Program-made: the position numbers and the translations under genes
Origin: Halalkalibacillus halophilus DSM 18494
GTDB taxonomy: Bacteria > Bacillota > Bacilli > Bacillales > Alkalibacillaceae
Direction of reading: 5' to 3'
Length of the DNA stretch: 64,000 bases
Assembly: GCF_000423105.1 (NCBI RefSeq)
Contig: NZ_AUHI01000009.1
Location: 1-64,000, forward strand
Notes under the pieces: model-generated
Told to the model about the DNA's origin: nothing
The model's input: only the letters and a program-made list of their open reading frames with translations
The model's database searches: none
Shown here: one piece after another, positions 45,182-53,271 of the stretch
Layout: each line of letters begins with the position of its first letter
How positions within the stretch are numbered: the first letter of the stretch is position 1

Positions 45182-45379
45182 ATATTTTGAAAAATAGGTA
45201 TTTATATACATTCCGTTATTGATATTTTAAGCTATATTAAAATTAATGAGAAAGAAAGTAGGATGAGCGAAATGTAGTATGAATGAAAGTTCGTCATTGT
45301 GAAATGATGAATAATAGAGTGGCTGGAAGATTTAATTTTTTAGCTTTATCATACTAACATTAAACTTGTCGGAGGTGAC

Positions 45380-45395
45380 CCCCTTATTGAAGGGG
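45380..45395 (+). promoter_or_regulatory. hairpin occluding the ribosome binding site of the CNNM/CBS gene
   Basis: CCCCTT (45380-45385), loop ATTG, AAGGGG (45390-45395). The right arm AAGGGG is the SD 5 nt before the TTG start at 45401; a second SD-like GGAGGTG (45371-45377) is just upstream. Confidence 0.5.
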
Positions 45396-45400
45396 AATAA

Positions 45401-46696
45401 TTGGATATTATACTATTTATAAATTTACTTTTAGTAGCCATATTGATTTTATTAACTGCTTTTTTTGTTGGGGCAGAATTTGCGGTTGTGAAAGTTAGAC
45501 TTTCTAGGTTAGATCAATTGATTGCAGAAGGAAATAAAAAGGCTGTAAAAGCTAAAAAAGTTGCAGAAAAGCTTGATTACTACTTATCTGCCTGTCAACT
45601 TGGTATTACGGTAACTGCATTAGGTCTTGGTTGGTTAGGAAAACCGACCGTGGAGAGGATTTTGTATCCTGTATTTGATAACTTAGAAATATCTCAAGCT
45701 TTAGCAGCTGTTGTCTCATTTGTGATTGCTTTTTCGATTGTTACATTTCTTCATGTAGTAATTGGTGAATTAGCTCCTAAGACATTGGCGATTCAATTTG
45801 CTGAAAAAGTTTCGTTATTACTCGCACCACCATTATATTGGTTCGGGAAAATTATGTTTCCTTTTATTTGGTCGTTGAACGGTTCTGCAAGAGTATTCCT
45901 GCGCTTATTCGGGGTGAAACCTTCTACGGAAGAGCAAGCTCATTCAGAAGAAGAACTTAAAATTATTCTTTCTCAAAGTTATCAGAGTGGAGAAATTAAT
46001 CAATCCGAATTAGATTATATGGAACGGATTTTTACGTTTGATGAAAGAGAAGCCAAGGATGTCATGATTCCAAGGACGGAAATGATTACATTGACACCAG
46101 AGATGACGGAAGATGAAGTGATGAAAGTAATCAATCATTATCAGCATACAAGATATCCTGTAACAGAAAACGGCGATAAAGATAAAATTATCGGATATAT
46201 AAATGTGAAAAAATTATTGATGGGCTATATCGGAAATCAAAAGGCTAAACTGATTGATTATATGCAATCTATTCCTTCGTTACCTGAACATACACGAATT
46301 CAACAAGTATTTATGAAAATGAAAAGTAGTCGTGTACATCTAATTCTTCTCCTAGATGAGTACGGAGGCACAGCAGGAATGATTACGATGGAAGACATTT
46401 TAGAGGAGATTGTTGGAGAAATCCAAGATGAATTCGACATGGATGAAGTGGAAGATATAAAAAAAGTCGATGAACAAACCTTTCACATCAACGGGAAAAC
46501 GTTAATATCTGAAGTAGAAGAAAAGCTAGGAATTGAGTTTGAAGAGGAAGTTGATACGATCGGTGGCTGGGTTCAGATGCACCGAATAAATGAGGAATCT
46601 AACGCTGAACTTTTATCAAACGGAAACCGCTGGACGATTTTAGAAATGGATCATTTGCAGATCAAACGAGTTGCTGTTGAATTATCTGCGGAATAA
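45401..46696 (+). CDS. hemolysin-family CNNM/CBS-domain transporter
   Basis: Membrane protein of the CNNM-CBS-CorC_HlyC family (YugS/YhdP type in B. subtilis), linked to Mg2+ efflux. It has four helices in the CNNM domain (about 1-190, including GAEFAVVKVRLSRLDQL), a tandem CBS pair (about 205-340; EAKDVMIPRTEM, LLDEYGGTAGMITMEDIL) and a C-terminal CorC_HlyC domain (about 350-425). Length 431 aa. TTG start. The 219 bp upstream hold no other gene; a hairpin covers the SD. A strong terminator follows. Confidence 0.93.
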   Translation: MDIILFINLLLVAILILLTAFFVGAEFAVVKVRLSRLDQLIAEGNKKAVKAKKVAEKLDYYLSACQLGITVTALGLGWLGKPTVERILYPVFDNLEISQALAAVVSFVIAFSIVTFLHVVIGELAPKTLAIQFAEKVSLLLAPPLYWFGKIMFPFIWSLNGSARVFLRLFGVKPSTEEQAHSEEELKIILSQSYQSGEINQSELDYMERIFTFDEREAKDVMIPRTEMITLTPEMTEDEVMKVINHYQHTRYPVTENGDKDKIIGYINVKKLLMGYIGNQKAKLIDYMQSIPSLPEHTRIQQVFMKMKSSRVHLILLLDEYGGTAGMITMEDILEEIVGEIQDEFDMDEVEDIKKVDEQTFHINGKTLISEVEEKLGIEFEEEVDTIGGWVQMHRINEESNAELLSNGNRWTILEMDHLQIKRVAVELSAE

Positions 46697-46701
46697 AGGT
46701 A

Positions 46702-46736
46702 AATAGAAACCCTGCCAGCAGGGTTTCTATTTTTTA
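46702..46736 (+). terminator. terminator of the CNNM/CBS gene
   Basis: Perfect stem AATAGAAACCCTGC / GCAGGGTTTCTATT with a two-base loop (46702-46715 / 46718-46731), followed by TTTTT. Confidence 0.9.
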
Positions 46737-46759
46737 TGGCTTTGCTACGTTTATACAAC

Positions 46760-47350
46760 CTACAGAACCTTTGTATCTCTTAAGGTCTCTTTTAGGAAAT
46801 TATCTAGTAATCGTTTACCCGTTGCCGTGCCTATAGACTCTGGGTGAAACTGCCAGCCCAAAACTGGATAACCTTGATGTTCGATCGCCATGAGTTCCCG
46901 GTCATCCATAGCAATTGCTACCTTTTTGAAGAAGGGAGGAAGACTTAATGAATCCACTACTAGTGAATGGTATCTCATTACTTCTAACGGTTGAGGAAGG
47001 TACTGAAAAGCTCCACTTCCTTGATGTCTAATGAGGGAACGTTTGCCGTGCATCAGTTTTGATGCTTTACTAACGGTTCCACCGAAAGCTTTAGCAATAA
47101 TTTGATGTCCTAAGCAAATGCCTAGTATCGGGATTTTCTCATAATAGTGCTGAACAATTTCAATGGAATGCTGCGCTTCTTCAGGTCTTCCTGGGCCCGG
47201 AGAAAGCACAATCGCTTCAGGATTCATTTGGTTAATGTCTTCAAACGTAATATTGTCAGGCCTAACAACTTGCACATTCTTCCCAAGCTCTTGTAAATAT
47301 TGTGATAAGTTATATGTGAATGAATCATAATGATCAATTAATAAAATCAT
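46760..47350 (-). CDS. trpG: anthranilate synthase component II / glutamine amidotransferase
   Basis: Class I glutamine amidotransferase that supplies ammonia to TrpE, converting chorismate to anthranilate. Catalytic Cys is in GICLGHQ, and the His-Glu pair in QFHPESI; LSPGPGRPEEAQHS is family-typical. Length 196 aa. The ATG follows the trpE stop without any gap, and a GGAGGT site lies in the trpE end. In Bacillaceae this subunit can also serve p-aminobenzoate synthase; the T-box upstream points to tryptophan here. Confidence 0.92.
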   Translation of the reverse strand: MILLIDHYDSFTYNLSQYLQELGKNVQVVRPDNITFEDINQMNPEAIVLSPGPGRPEEAQHSIEIVQHYYEKIPILGICLGHQIIAKAFGGTVSKASKLMHGKRSLIRHQGSGAFQYLPQPLEVMRYHSLVVDSLSLPPFFKKVAIAMDDRELMAIEHQGYPVLGWQFHPESIGTATGKRLLDNFLKETLRDTKVL

Positions 47351-48736
47351 TTATTGTACCTCCAATAAAGACTTTGCTTTTTGTAAAGTCTCCTCAAATT
47401 CATTCCTAGGAATGGAATCGTAAACGACACCAGCACCCGCCTGTACATGTGCAACTCCATCCTTAAGGACCATCGTTCTGATTGCCAGTGCGAGATCAAG
47501 GTTACCGTTTAAACCTAAGTAGCCGACAGCACCTGAATAAACTCCTCGTTTTGTCTGTTCCATTTCGTTGATTAATTGCATAGCTCTAATTTTTGGCGCT
47601 CCACTTACAGTACCTGCTGGGAGACATGCGATCAAAGCATCAATTGGCTGGCAGGACTCATCTAAAACACCTTTCACTTCAGAAACAATGTGCATAACCG
47701 TTCGATACCTTTCAATCAACATGTATTTGCTTAACTGGATCGATCCAGGGATGCTGATTCTCCCAAGATCATTCCTTCCTAAATCAACTAACATTTGGTG
47801 TTCTGCAATCTCTTTTTCATCTTCAAGTAATTCTTTAGCTAACATCTGATCTGCTGCTTCGTTTTCCCCCCTTTTCCTAGTCCCCGCAATTGGATTTGTC
47901 GTCACGTTTTTTCCATCTACTTTTATCAAACTTTCTGGGGAAGCACCAAGCACTACGTAATCCTCGAAATCAATATAGAACATATAAGGTGATGGATTTA
48001 CTTTTCTTAATTTACGGTAAAATGAAAATGGGTCTCCTTTATAAGGGCTGCTTAATCTCTGGGATAAAACGACTTGAAAGATATCCCCTTCTTCAATATG
48101 ATGACGTGCTTTATGAACTAATTGCTCGTAATCTTCAGGGCTCATATTTGATTGGTACTCCTTAGCATGAAACGGCTCACTTTTTTGAGGAGAATTTAGA
48201 TAAGTTAACTGGTATTCCATTTCATTTAGAGCTTGTTCGTGGTCGACAGATTCATTCGTAATCCACTGATCTACCACCACGATATAAATCTTTTGCAATA
48301 AATGGTCATAGACAATCAACCTGTCGTAAAACAAAAAATGAATATCAGGCATTTCCAGTTCATCTCGCTCAGCTTCCTCTATTGGTTCAAAGCGTTTAGC
48401 TACATCATAGGCGAAATATCCAATTCCACCTGAAGGGAAAGGAAGTGGAAACTGTTCTTCCACGGTATGTTCTAAGTGTTGTTTTAACCAAGTGATAGGA
48501 TCATCTTTGCGCTGCATGGTTTCTTCTGTTTTGAAATCATGCAATTTCATATGGGTACTGTCAGCTTTCATTTCAAAAAATGGATTCGAGCCGAGGAACG
48601 AAAATCGACCTGAGTTTTCATGCTTTAAGGAACTTTCAAGTAAAAATTTATGGGTACCCTCTATACTCATGAAAATGGAGATGGGTGTATGTTGATCGCC
48701 TTCTAATTCTCGGTACGAAATTTTAATATTTGTCAT
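47351..48736 (-). CDS. trpE: anthranilate synthase component I
   Basis: Chorismate-utilising enzyme (ADIC/anthranilate synthase) acting with TrpG in the first tryptophan step. LLESS at the N-terminus is the tryptophan feedback-site motif of TrpE; the C-terminal chorismate domain has IAGTRKRG, DLGRNDLGRIS and PAGTVSGAPKIRAM. Length 461 aa is a little short for TrpE, closer to PabB, but the LLES motif and the Trp T-box favour TrpE. ATG at 48736 follows AGTGAGGAA. First gene of trpEG; other trp genes are not in the window. Confidence 0.9.
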   Translation of the reverse strand: MTNIKISYRELEGDQHTPISIFMSIEGTHKFLLESSLKHENSGRFSFLGSNPFFEMKADSTHMKLHDFKTEETMQRKDDPITWLKQHLEHTVEEQFPLPFPSGGIGYFAYDVAKRFEPIEEAERDELEMPDIHFLFYDRLIVYDHLLQKIYIVVVDQWITNESVDHEQALNEMEYQLTYLNSPQKSEPFHAKEYQSNMSPEDYEQLVHKARHHIEEGDIFQVVLSQRLSSPYKGDPFSFYRKLRKVNPSPYMFYIDFEDYVVLGASPESLIKVDGKNVTTNPIAGTRKRGENEAADQMLAKELLEDEKEIAEHQMLVDLGRNDLGRISIPGSIQLSKYMLIERYRTVMHIVSEVKGVLDESCQPIDALIACLPAGTVSGAPKIRAMQLINEMEQTKRGVYSGAVGYLGLNGNLDLALAIRTMVLKDGVAHVQAGAGVVYDSIPRNEFEETLQKAKSLLEVQ

Positions 48737-48807
48737 ATGGAATTCCTCACTTCATTTATATTTTCTTCTTAAAAGAATCTGTTAAAAACACAACATTCAT
48801 CTAACAC

Positions 48808-49231
48808 AAAAAAACCTCTTCAAACACAAAGTTGTGCTTGCAGAGGACGATTTCATCGCGGTACCACCTCAGTTGAAAAGAAATACTTTTCCACTCGAAT
48901 GAGTATCCAGCCATAATGTGAATTACTGTTGAAATGGTATAAAAAAGGGTTTCCTGTCCTAAATAAGGACGGGAAACCCGTGGTGCCACCTTTGTTAACT
49001 GACAACAAATAGCCAGCTCACTTCAACAGTATCAAAGCATAAGCTTGAATACCTGTCTCTTGTAACGATGAGACGTTCGCTGACCATACTAATAACTGTA
49101 GTTACGTTGAGTCAGAGGCTCAGAAGGCCATTCCTTTTCACGTGCACACTAGTTTTCACCAACCACTAGCTCTCTGAAGTGCCCCATCAAAAGTACTCTT
49201 CTTCTTCAATGCCATTCCGTTATGAATATTG
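48808..49231 (-). ncRNA. tryptophan T-box leader of trpEG, two antiterminator/terminator modules
   Basis: Read on the minus strand from a promoter at 49266-49238. Stem I and specifier region span about 49200-49085; a UGG Trp codon lies at 49130-49128 in the GAATGGCC context. Then T-box sequence 1 AAGGTGGCACCACGGG (about 48992-48977) with terminator 1 (48979-48947, 14-bp stem, T-run 48946-48941), and T-box sequence 2 AGGTGGTACCGCG (48869-48857) with terminator 2 (48846-48815, T-run to 48808). Only about 72 nt separate terminator 1 from T-box 2, too short for a second stem I. Uncharged tRNA-Trp is expected to relieve termination. Confidence 0.85.
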
Positions 49232-49237
49232 TTATTT

Positions 49238-49266
49238 ATCATATGACGGACTTTATCAAATGTCAA
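49238..49266 (-). promoter_or_regulatory. sigma-A promoter of the trpEG leader
   Basis: Minus strand TTGACA (49266-49261), 17-nt spacer, TATGAT (49243-49238): near-consensus, start point expected near 49231, giving a leader of about 495 nt. Confidence 0.85.
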
Positions 49267-49430
49267 GACGAAGAGGAATTATAATAGTGATTTTTTTGAA
49301 AGTATTTCTTTCACAAATTTTTTCATTTTTGCAGGAAAACTTTTTTTAGAATCGAAAAATGCTGGTGAGATCGAACTGGAAATGGAATTGTAATAAATTA
49401 TTCCGAATATAGACTTTAGGGGGATTGAAT

Positions 49431-49754
49431 TTGGGGGTAATTAATAAAGTTCAAGAAAGATATAGAGAAAGTAATAAAAAATTATATTTTTTGGGATTGT
49501 TTTTTTCTTTAATAGCCATATATTTTGCTTTACATGTAATTTATATATCCGTTACAGGGCTTATGGGTTCTCATTCTGATGAAGTACCTCTTATTCTGCA
49601 AATGGGTATCTATATATTTTTAAGTTTGACTTTTGCGGTTGAACTACTCCAAGCGATTCTTCTTAAGCGAAAAAAATATATTTTTATGTTCGTTTTTGTT
49701 TTGTTGATCTTTATGTTGATGATGTATAGCTTATTATGGATGTATAACAATTAA
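49431..49754 (+). CDS. small membrane protein, 107 aa
   Basis: Three hydrophobic segments (about 20-42, 55-75 and 82-103) with a basic LLKRKKY loop before the last. TTG at 49431 follows AGGGGG with 7-nt spacing; an in-frame TTG at 49425 is too close to that site. It is divergent from the trp leader. No family recognised. Confidence 0.6.
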   Translation: MGVINKVQERYRESNKKLYFLGLFFSLIAIYFALHVIYISVTGLMGSHSDEVPLILQMGIYIFLSLTFAVELLQAILLKRKKYIFMFVFVLLIFMLMMYSLLWMYNN

Positions 49755-49855
49755 TATTTTTATGGAGGAACAGCTAAGTCCGGTTATAAACGTTCCATCT
49801 CATGTTTTTTCGGGTATAGAAAGTAGGAGACGAAAAATATAGAGGAGGACTTACG

Positions 49856-50305
49856 ATGAGTGAAATCATAACTCAATTTGAACAAACAGCGGATGATATT
49901 TTAGCATTGAAAGGTCATACAGAAGCGGCTTTAACTGAACCAATCGCGGAAGGAAAGTGGTCAGCGCGTGAAATCATTGCTCATATGCAATATTGGGATC
50001 AGTACAATCTCGAGCACATTGTGCCACATATGAAACAAGGGAAGGAACTACCATCTTTCCCAGATCATGATGCTCAGAATGAAGAGGCGATTTTGTTTAT
50101 TAAAGATGATTCGATGGAAGCACTCTTTGAAAAGTTTGTAACGACACGCAGAGATCTTGTAGAACATTTGAGGGCAGTTGACCCTGAGGTGACTTTCACG
50201 TTCGGAAAAGGGAAACGTGAAATTAATCGTGATACTTTTACAGAGATCTTTGTGAAACATGACCAACATCATTTGGAACAAATGCAAACAAAGTTGGATA
50301 GATAA
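49856..50305 (+). CDS. DinB family protein
   Basis: A 149-aa four-helix DinB-fold protein. Candidate metal ligands are the His in EIIAHMQYWDQ and the HDQHHLEQ pair near the C-terminus, matching the DinB His triad pattern. Many members are thiol-dependent (bacillithiol) transferases; the substrate here is unknown. GAGGAGG ribosome binding site. It is followed by a HAD hydrolase gene. Confidence 0.85.
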   Translation: MSEIITQFEQTADDILALKGHTEAALTEPIAEGKWSAREIIAHMQYWDQYNLEHIVPHMKQGKELPSFPDHDAQNEEAILFIKDDSMEALFEKFVTTRRDLVEHLRAVDPEVTFTFGKGKREINRDTFTEIFVKHDQHHLEQMQTKLDR

Positions 50306-50328
50306 AGCTGTTTGAAAAGGAGTGGGGT

Positions 50329-50901
50329 ATTATACGCATATTGTGGGATTTAGATGGAACGATTTTTGACACGTATCCTTTCTTTACTGAAATATTTATT
50401 CAAGTATTGGATAGACCAGTTGAGTCACAAGACGTTCATAACAAGCTTAAGATTTCGTTTTCACATGCCATTCAGTATTACGGTTTAGACGTGACACAAA
50501 TAAAACAGATGAAACAATTGGAACGAAGTGTGGACCTAAACACGATCAAACCATTTCCCAATGTGATAGATGTATTATCAACCTCAGAAGTTAATGTCAT
50601 CATGACACATAAAGGGGAAGAAGAGACGAGAGCTATTTTAAACCATTATGGGTGGACTACGTATTTTGATGAAATACTGACGATCGACAGTGGCTTCCCA
50701 CGCAAACCAGATCCGGCTTCTTATCGTTTCTTATATTCAAAGTATAACCTAGACCTTGCGATAGGTGATCGTGAAATTGACACCCAACCTGCAAAAGAAA
50801 TTGGGATGAAGACATGTTTGTTTCAAAACCCCGAAGGAGAAGCTGATTTTCATTTGTCACATTATAAAGATTTTTTTAAACAAGTTAATTTACATCACTA
50901 A
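50329..50901 (+). CDS. HAD-IA family phosphatase
   Basis: HAD hydrolase with motif I LWDLDGTIFDTYP (catalytic Asp pair), motif II MTHKGE region, and motif IV IGDREIDTQPAK; the cap is small (subclass IA). The nearest TTG (50341) lies 18 nt from the AAAAGGAG site and would cut into motif I; the codon at the right distance (6 nt) is ATT at 50329, giving (M)IRILWDLDGTIF, the usual N-terminus of the family. So an ATT (or ATA at 50332) start is inferred, 190 aa. Physiological substrate unknown. Confidence 0.82.
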   Translation: MIRILWDLDGTIFDTYPFFTEIFIQVLDRPVESQDVHNKLKISFSHAIQYYGLDVTQIKQMKQLERSVDLNTIKPFPNVIDVLSTSEVNVIMTHKGEEETRAILNHYGWTTYFDEILTIDSGFPRKPDPASYRFLYSKYNLDLAIGDREIDTQPAKEIGMKTCLFQNPEGEADFHLSHYKDFFKQVNLHH

Positions 50902-50922
50902 CTTCGGATATTATTCCCACCT

Positions 50923-50951
50923 ATTCGTTTTACGCATAGAATAAAACGAAT
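50923..50951. promoter_or_regulatory. perfect 10-bp inverted repeat upstream of the cupin gene
   Basis: ATTCGTTTTA (50923-50932), 9-nt centre CGCATAGAA, TAAAACGAAT (50942-50951), 25 bp before the cupin start. The centre and right arm contain CATAGAATA, which fits the sigma-K -10 pattern CATANNNTA; an AC lies about 14 nt upstream. No T-run, so a terminator is unlikely. Confidence 0.45.
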
Positions 50952-50976
50952 GCCTAGAAATGTAGGGGGAATAGGA

Positions 50977-51552
50977 ATGTATAATCGACAGAATTGGTGC
51001 CAATGCGGGCATCAACAGATGAATCTGGGGTGGCATCAGCCAAATATGAATATGCCAGCTGGATATGGGGCTCAAATGAACACGCCTTATGGTCAGCCGA
51101 ATATGCCTTATGAACAGTGGATGCAGAAAGGGCAAGGGATGAAGGATCATGGTGGCGAGCCATATGTGGTAAATATTGAAGAGGTAACGAAGCAAAACCA
51201 AAACTTTCGAACCGCGCTCTGGACGGGTGAACATTTGCAAGTAACATTAATGAGTATTGAACCTGGGGATGATATAGGCTTAGAGATGCACCCAGATGTA
51301 GATCAGTTTATCCGAATAGAAGAAGGTCAGGGCCTTGTTCAGATGGGAGATCGACAGGACCGACTTGATTTTAACCAGTATGCGTCAGATGATTTTGCGA
51401 TCATGGTCCCTGCTGGAAAGTGGCATAACTTAATAAATACAGGGCATCGACCGTTAAAAGTATATTCGATCTATGCCCCACCTGAACACCCTTTTGGTAC
51501 CGTACACCGAACGAAAGCAGAAGCGTTAGCAGCTGAAAAACATCACCATTAG
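50977..51552 (+). CDS. cupin domain protein with Met/Asn/Gly/Pro-rich N-terminus
   Basis: A 191-aa protein: the first 50 residues are low-complexity (NMNMPAGYGAQMNTP, repeated NMP/QPN), then a single cupin barrel (about 70-165) with motif 1 GDDIGLEMHPDVDQFIRIEEG and motif 2 PAGKWHNLINTG providing the metal His/Glu residues; the C-terminus is HHH. Such N-terminal tails are seen in spore-coat-associated Bacillus proteins, and a sigma-K-like sequence lies upstream, so a spore role is possible but unproven. ATG 50977 follows AGGGGG. Substrate unknown. Confidence 0.8.
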   Translation: MYNRQNWCQCGHQQMNLGWHQPNMNMPAGYGAQMNTPYGQPNMPYEQWMQKGQGMKDHGGEPYVVNIEEVTKQNQNFRTALWTGEHLQVTLMSIEPGDDIGLEMHPDVDQFIRIEEGQGLVQMGDRQDRLDFNQYASDDFAIMVPAGKWHNLINTGHRPLKVYSIYAPPEHPFGTVHRTKAEALAAEKHHH

Positions 51553-51568
51553 AACGGATGAACACATG

Positions 51569-51617
51569 ACAGTTCAAGGAAGCAAGAAGGAACTCTTGTT
51601 AAAATTGAACTGTTTTT
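51569..51617 (+). terminator. terminator after the cupin gene
   Basis: ACAGTTCAA (51569-51577) pairs with TTGAACTGT (51605-51613), inner CAAG/CTTG stem, followed by TTTTA. Confidence 0.75.
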
Positions 51618-51672
51618 ATTTTGTTTTTTATTGGATATTATTGTATTTAATGGTATGGTATTAACATAATTA

Positions 51673-51888
51673 ATGGAAGAGATTCAATTACTTACTTTCC
51701 TTTTCGTCATAAGAGGTGTCGTTCAAAATGGTGTGAAGGCTTGGATGGTAAATACTTATGGTGTCGATGGGTATGATCAAGTATTAATTTACATGCAGGT
51801 GACAGGGTGGATTTTATCCGGGGTGCTTATAGCTGGGTTTGTTTTTGTAGGACATAAGGTAAATACATTCAGTTCGAACCAAGCATAA
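51673..51888 (+). CDS. small membrane protein, 71 aa (uncertain)
   Basis: Two hydrophobic segments (IQLLTFLFVIRGVVQNGV and VTGWILSGVLIAGFVFVG) with a short loop. The upstream region has no good ribosome binding site, which lowers confidence; the frame is otherwise clean and has a plausible composition. No family recognised. It sits between the cupin terminator and the next gene. Confidence 0.4.
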   Translation: MEEIQLLTFLFVIRGVVQNGVKAWMVNTYGVDGYDQVLIYMQVTGWILSGVLIAGFVFVGHKVNTFSSNQA

Positions 51889-51928
51889 ATCAATTTTAAG
51901 GAAAGTATTTGAATGTTGAGGTGTTACG

Positions 51929-52438
51929 TTGGAAATTATAACAGATCGGCCGTTGTTTGGAGCTACAACGAAGCAACTTTTAATTAAAATAGATGATCAA
52001 AAGCAAGGATCTATATTGAGATACTTTGATTCTAACAGATCTGATAGGAGGAATCCGGTTTATCACGTGAATGTAGTGGTTCAATCGGAATCTAATGAGT
52101 ATGAGATGATCCAAACTGCATTTTCAATGAAAGAAGGTCACCGGTGGGATGTGAAAAGGAATGGAGAGCTTATAGGTCGTGCCGAAACGGGCTATTTAAC
52201 AAAAAAGCATTGCATTTACTATCAATCTCTTTCTAATGAGGAGTTAAAGATTGAAGCGAATACTTTCTCTAGTTCTGAAATAGAAATAAATCAGAATAAA
52301 GTTGGAGAGACGAAGCCAAAAGGTCAATTTGTGAATAGAACATATCATACCTATTTAAATGAGGAACATATAGGCATGGATATGCTTTTAATCGCCGGGC
52401 TAATCCACGTGTTTTGGTTATCACATCAACGAGGATAA
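51929..52438 (+). CDS. tubby C-terminal-like / LURP-one-like domain protein
   Basis: A 169-aa protein whose beta-rich pattern (LFGATTKQLLIKIDDQKQGS, then alternating strand-turn segments) and C-terminal helix (MDMLLIAGLIHVFWLSHQRG) resemble the tubby C-terminal-like domain proteins of Bacillus. TTG start 51929 after GAGGTG. The C-terminal helix is hydrophobic and could contact the membrane. Assignment is by overall pattern, not by a catalytic motif. Confidence 0.55.
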   Translation: MEIITDRPLFGATTKQLLIKIDDQKQGSILRYFDSNRSDRRNPVYHVNVVVQSESNEYEMIQTAFSMKEGHRWDVKRNGELIGRAETGYLTKKHCIYYQSLSNEELKIEANTFSSSEIEINQNKVGETKPKGQFVNRTYHTYLNEEHIGMDMLLIAGLIHVFWLSHQRG

Positions 52439-52560
52439 ATAAGTAAATAGGTGGTTGTAATCATCATGATGTCTATGTAAATTTCCTTTAACCTAATCGT
52501 AATCCCAATTATTCCAGATTATGTTACAATAAGTATATTGATTATTTCTGAGGTGATTCT

Positions 52561-53148
52561 TTGAAATTACGTTCAAAAACAACAATAATAACACTTCTTT
52601 CTATTCTAACCATTACTTTGATCGCATTGTGGGGAATTGGTTATATAGGTATTTGGATAAATGGTATGCAGCATGTCGCTAGTAGTGATAATGGGTACAG
52701 GTCGTATGTTGAGCAAGTAGAAGGAGAACATTCTGTAGAAATAGATTTACTGAACTTTAATAGCAATGAAGGAAAAGTATTATTTGAAGAGGGTGATCAT
52801 AAAATTTATGTATCTGATGTATCCCTCCAAAATGGTAGTGGCTACCAAATTAATTTTCGTTCGAAAGGTACATATGGGTTGGATGGAGCCTACTTACTTT
52901 CTGCTGTAGAACATTCTAGCTCGCCAAGCATAGAAGCTAAAGTAAGAGGAAAATATAATGGGGAAACTTACCGGTTAAATCCAGCTAATGTTTCTTCAGT
53001 AAAACATGAGGGGGATGAATTTGGTTTTTATTTATTCCCAATTGATTCTGATTTCGAAATAGATTTGGGTGTTGATTCCACGATGGAAGTGGTGATTTCA
53101 GATTTACAGCTGAATCTGTGGTTACGTAATAATCATCTAAATTTTTAA
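52561..53148 (+). CDS. exported or membrane-anchored protein, 195 aa
   Basis: One N-terminal hydrophobic segment (ITLLSILTITLIALWGIGYI, about 10-29), then a soluble beta-rich part with no recognised family. It starts at TTG 52561 after GAGGTGATTC. The C-terminal segment VDSTMEVVISDLQLNLWLRN is hydrophilic. Neighbours give no hint of function. Confidence 0.6.
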   Translation: MKLRSKTTIITLLSILTITLIALWGIGYIGIWINGMQHVASSDNGYRSYVEQVEGEHSVEIDLLNFNSNEGKVLFEEGDHKIYVSDVSLQNGSGYQINFRSKGTYGLDGAYLLSAVEHSSSPSIEAKVRGKYNGETYRLNPANVSSVKHEGDEFGFYLFPIDSDFEIDLGVDSTMEVVISDLQLNLWLRNNHLNF

Positions 53149-53271
53149 CGATTTCTTGTACCCCTATTCGTTCGCCTAAAAAGGATGTATACTTAAGGTA
53201 TAGTTAATTTCAAATGAACTTTTCATAGAGTGATATGTAATATAAAGTCGAACGAAATAGTAGGTGAATGA

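Noticed and set aside
48801..48989. Minus-strand frame of 62 codons before trpE
   Set aside because: It lies across both T-box sequences and terminators, so the sequence is explained by the leader RNA.
50911..51247. Two minus-strand frames opposite the cupin gene
   Set aside because: Shadow frames of the low-complexity cupin N-terminus; the plus-strand gene has a good SD and a recognisable domain.
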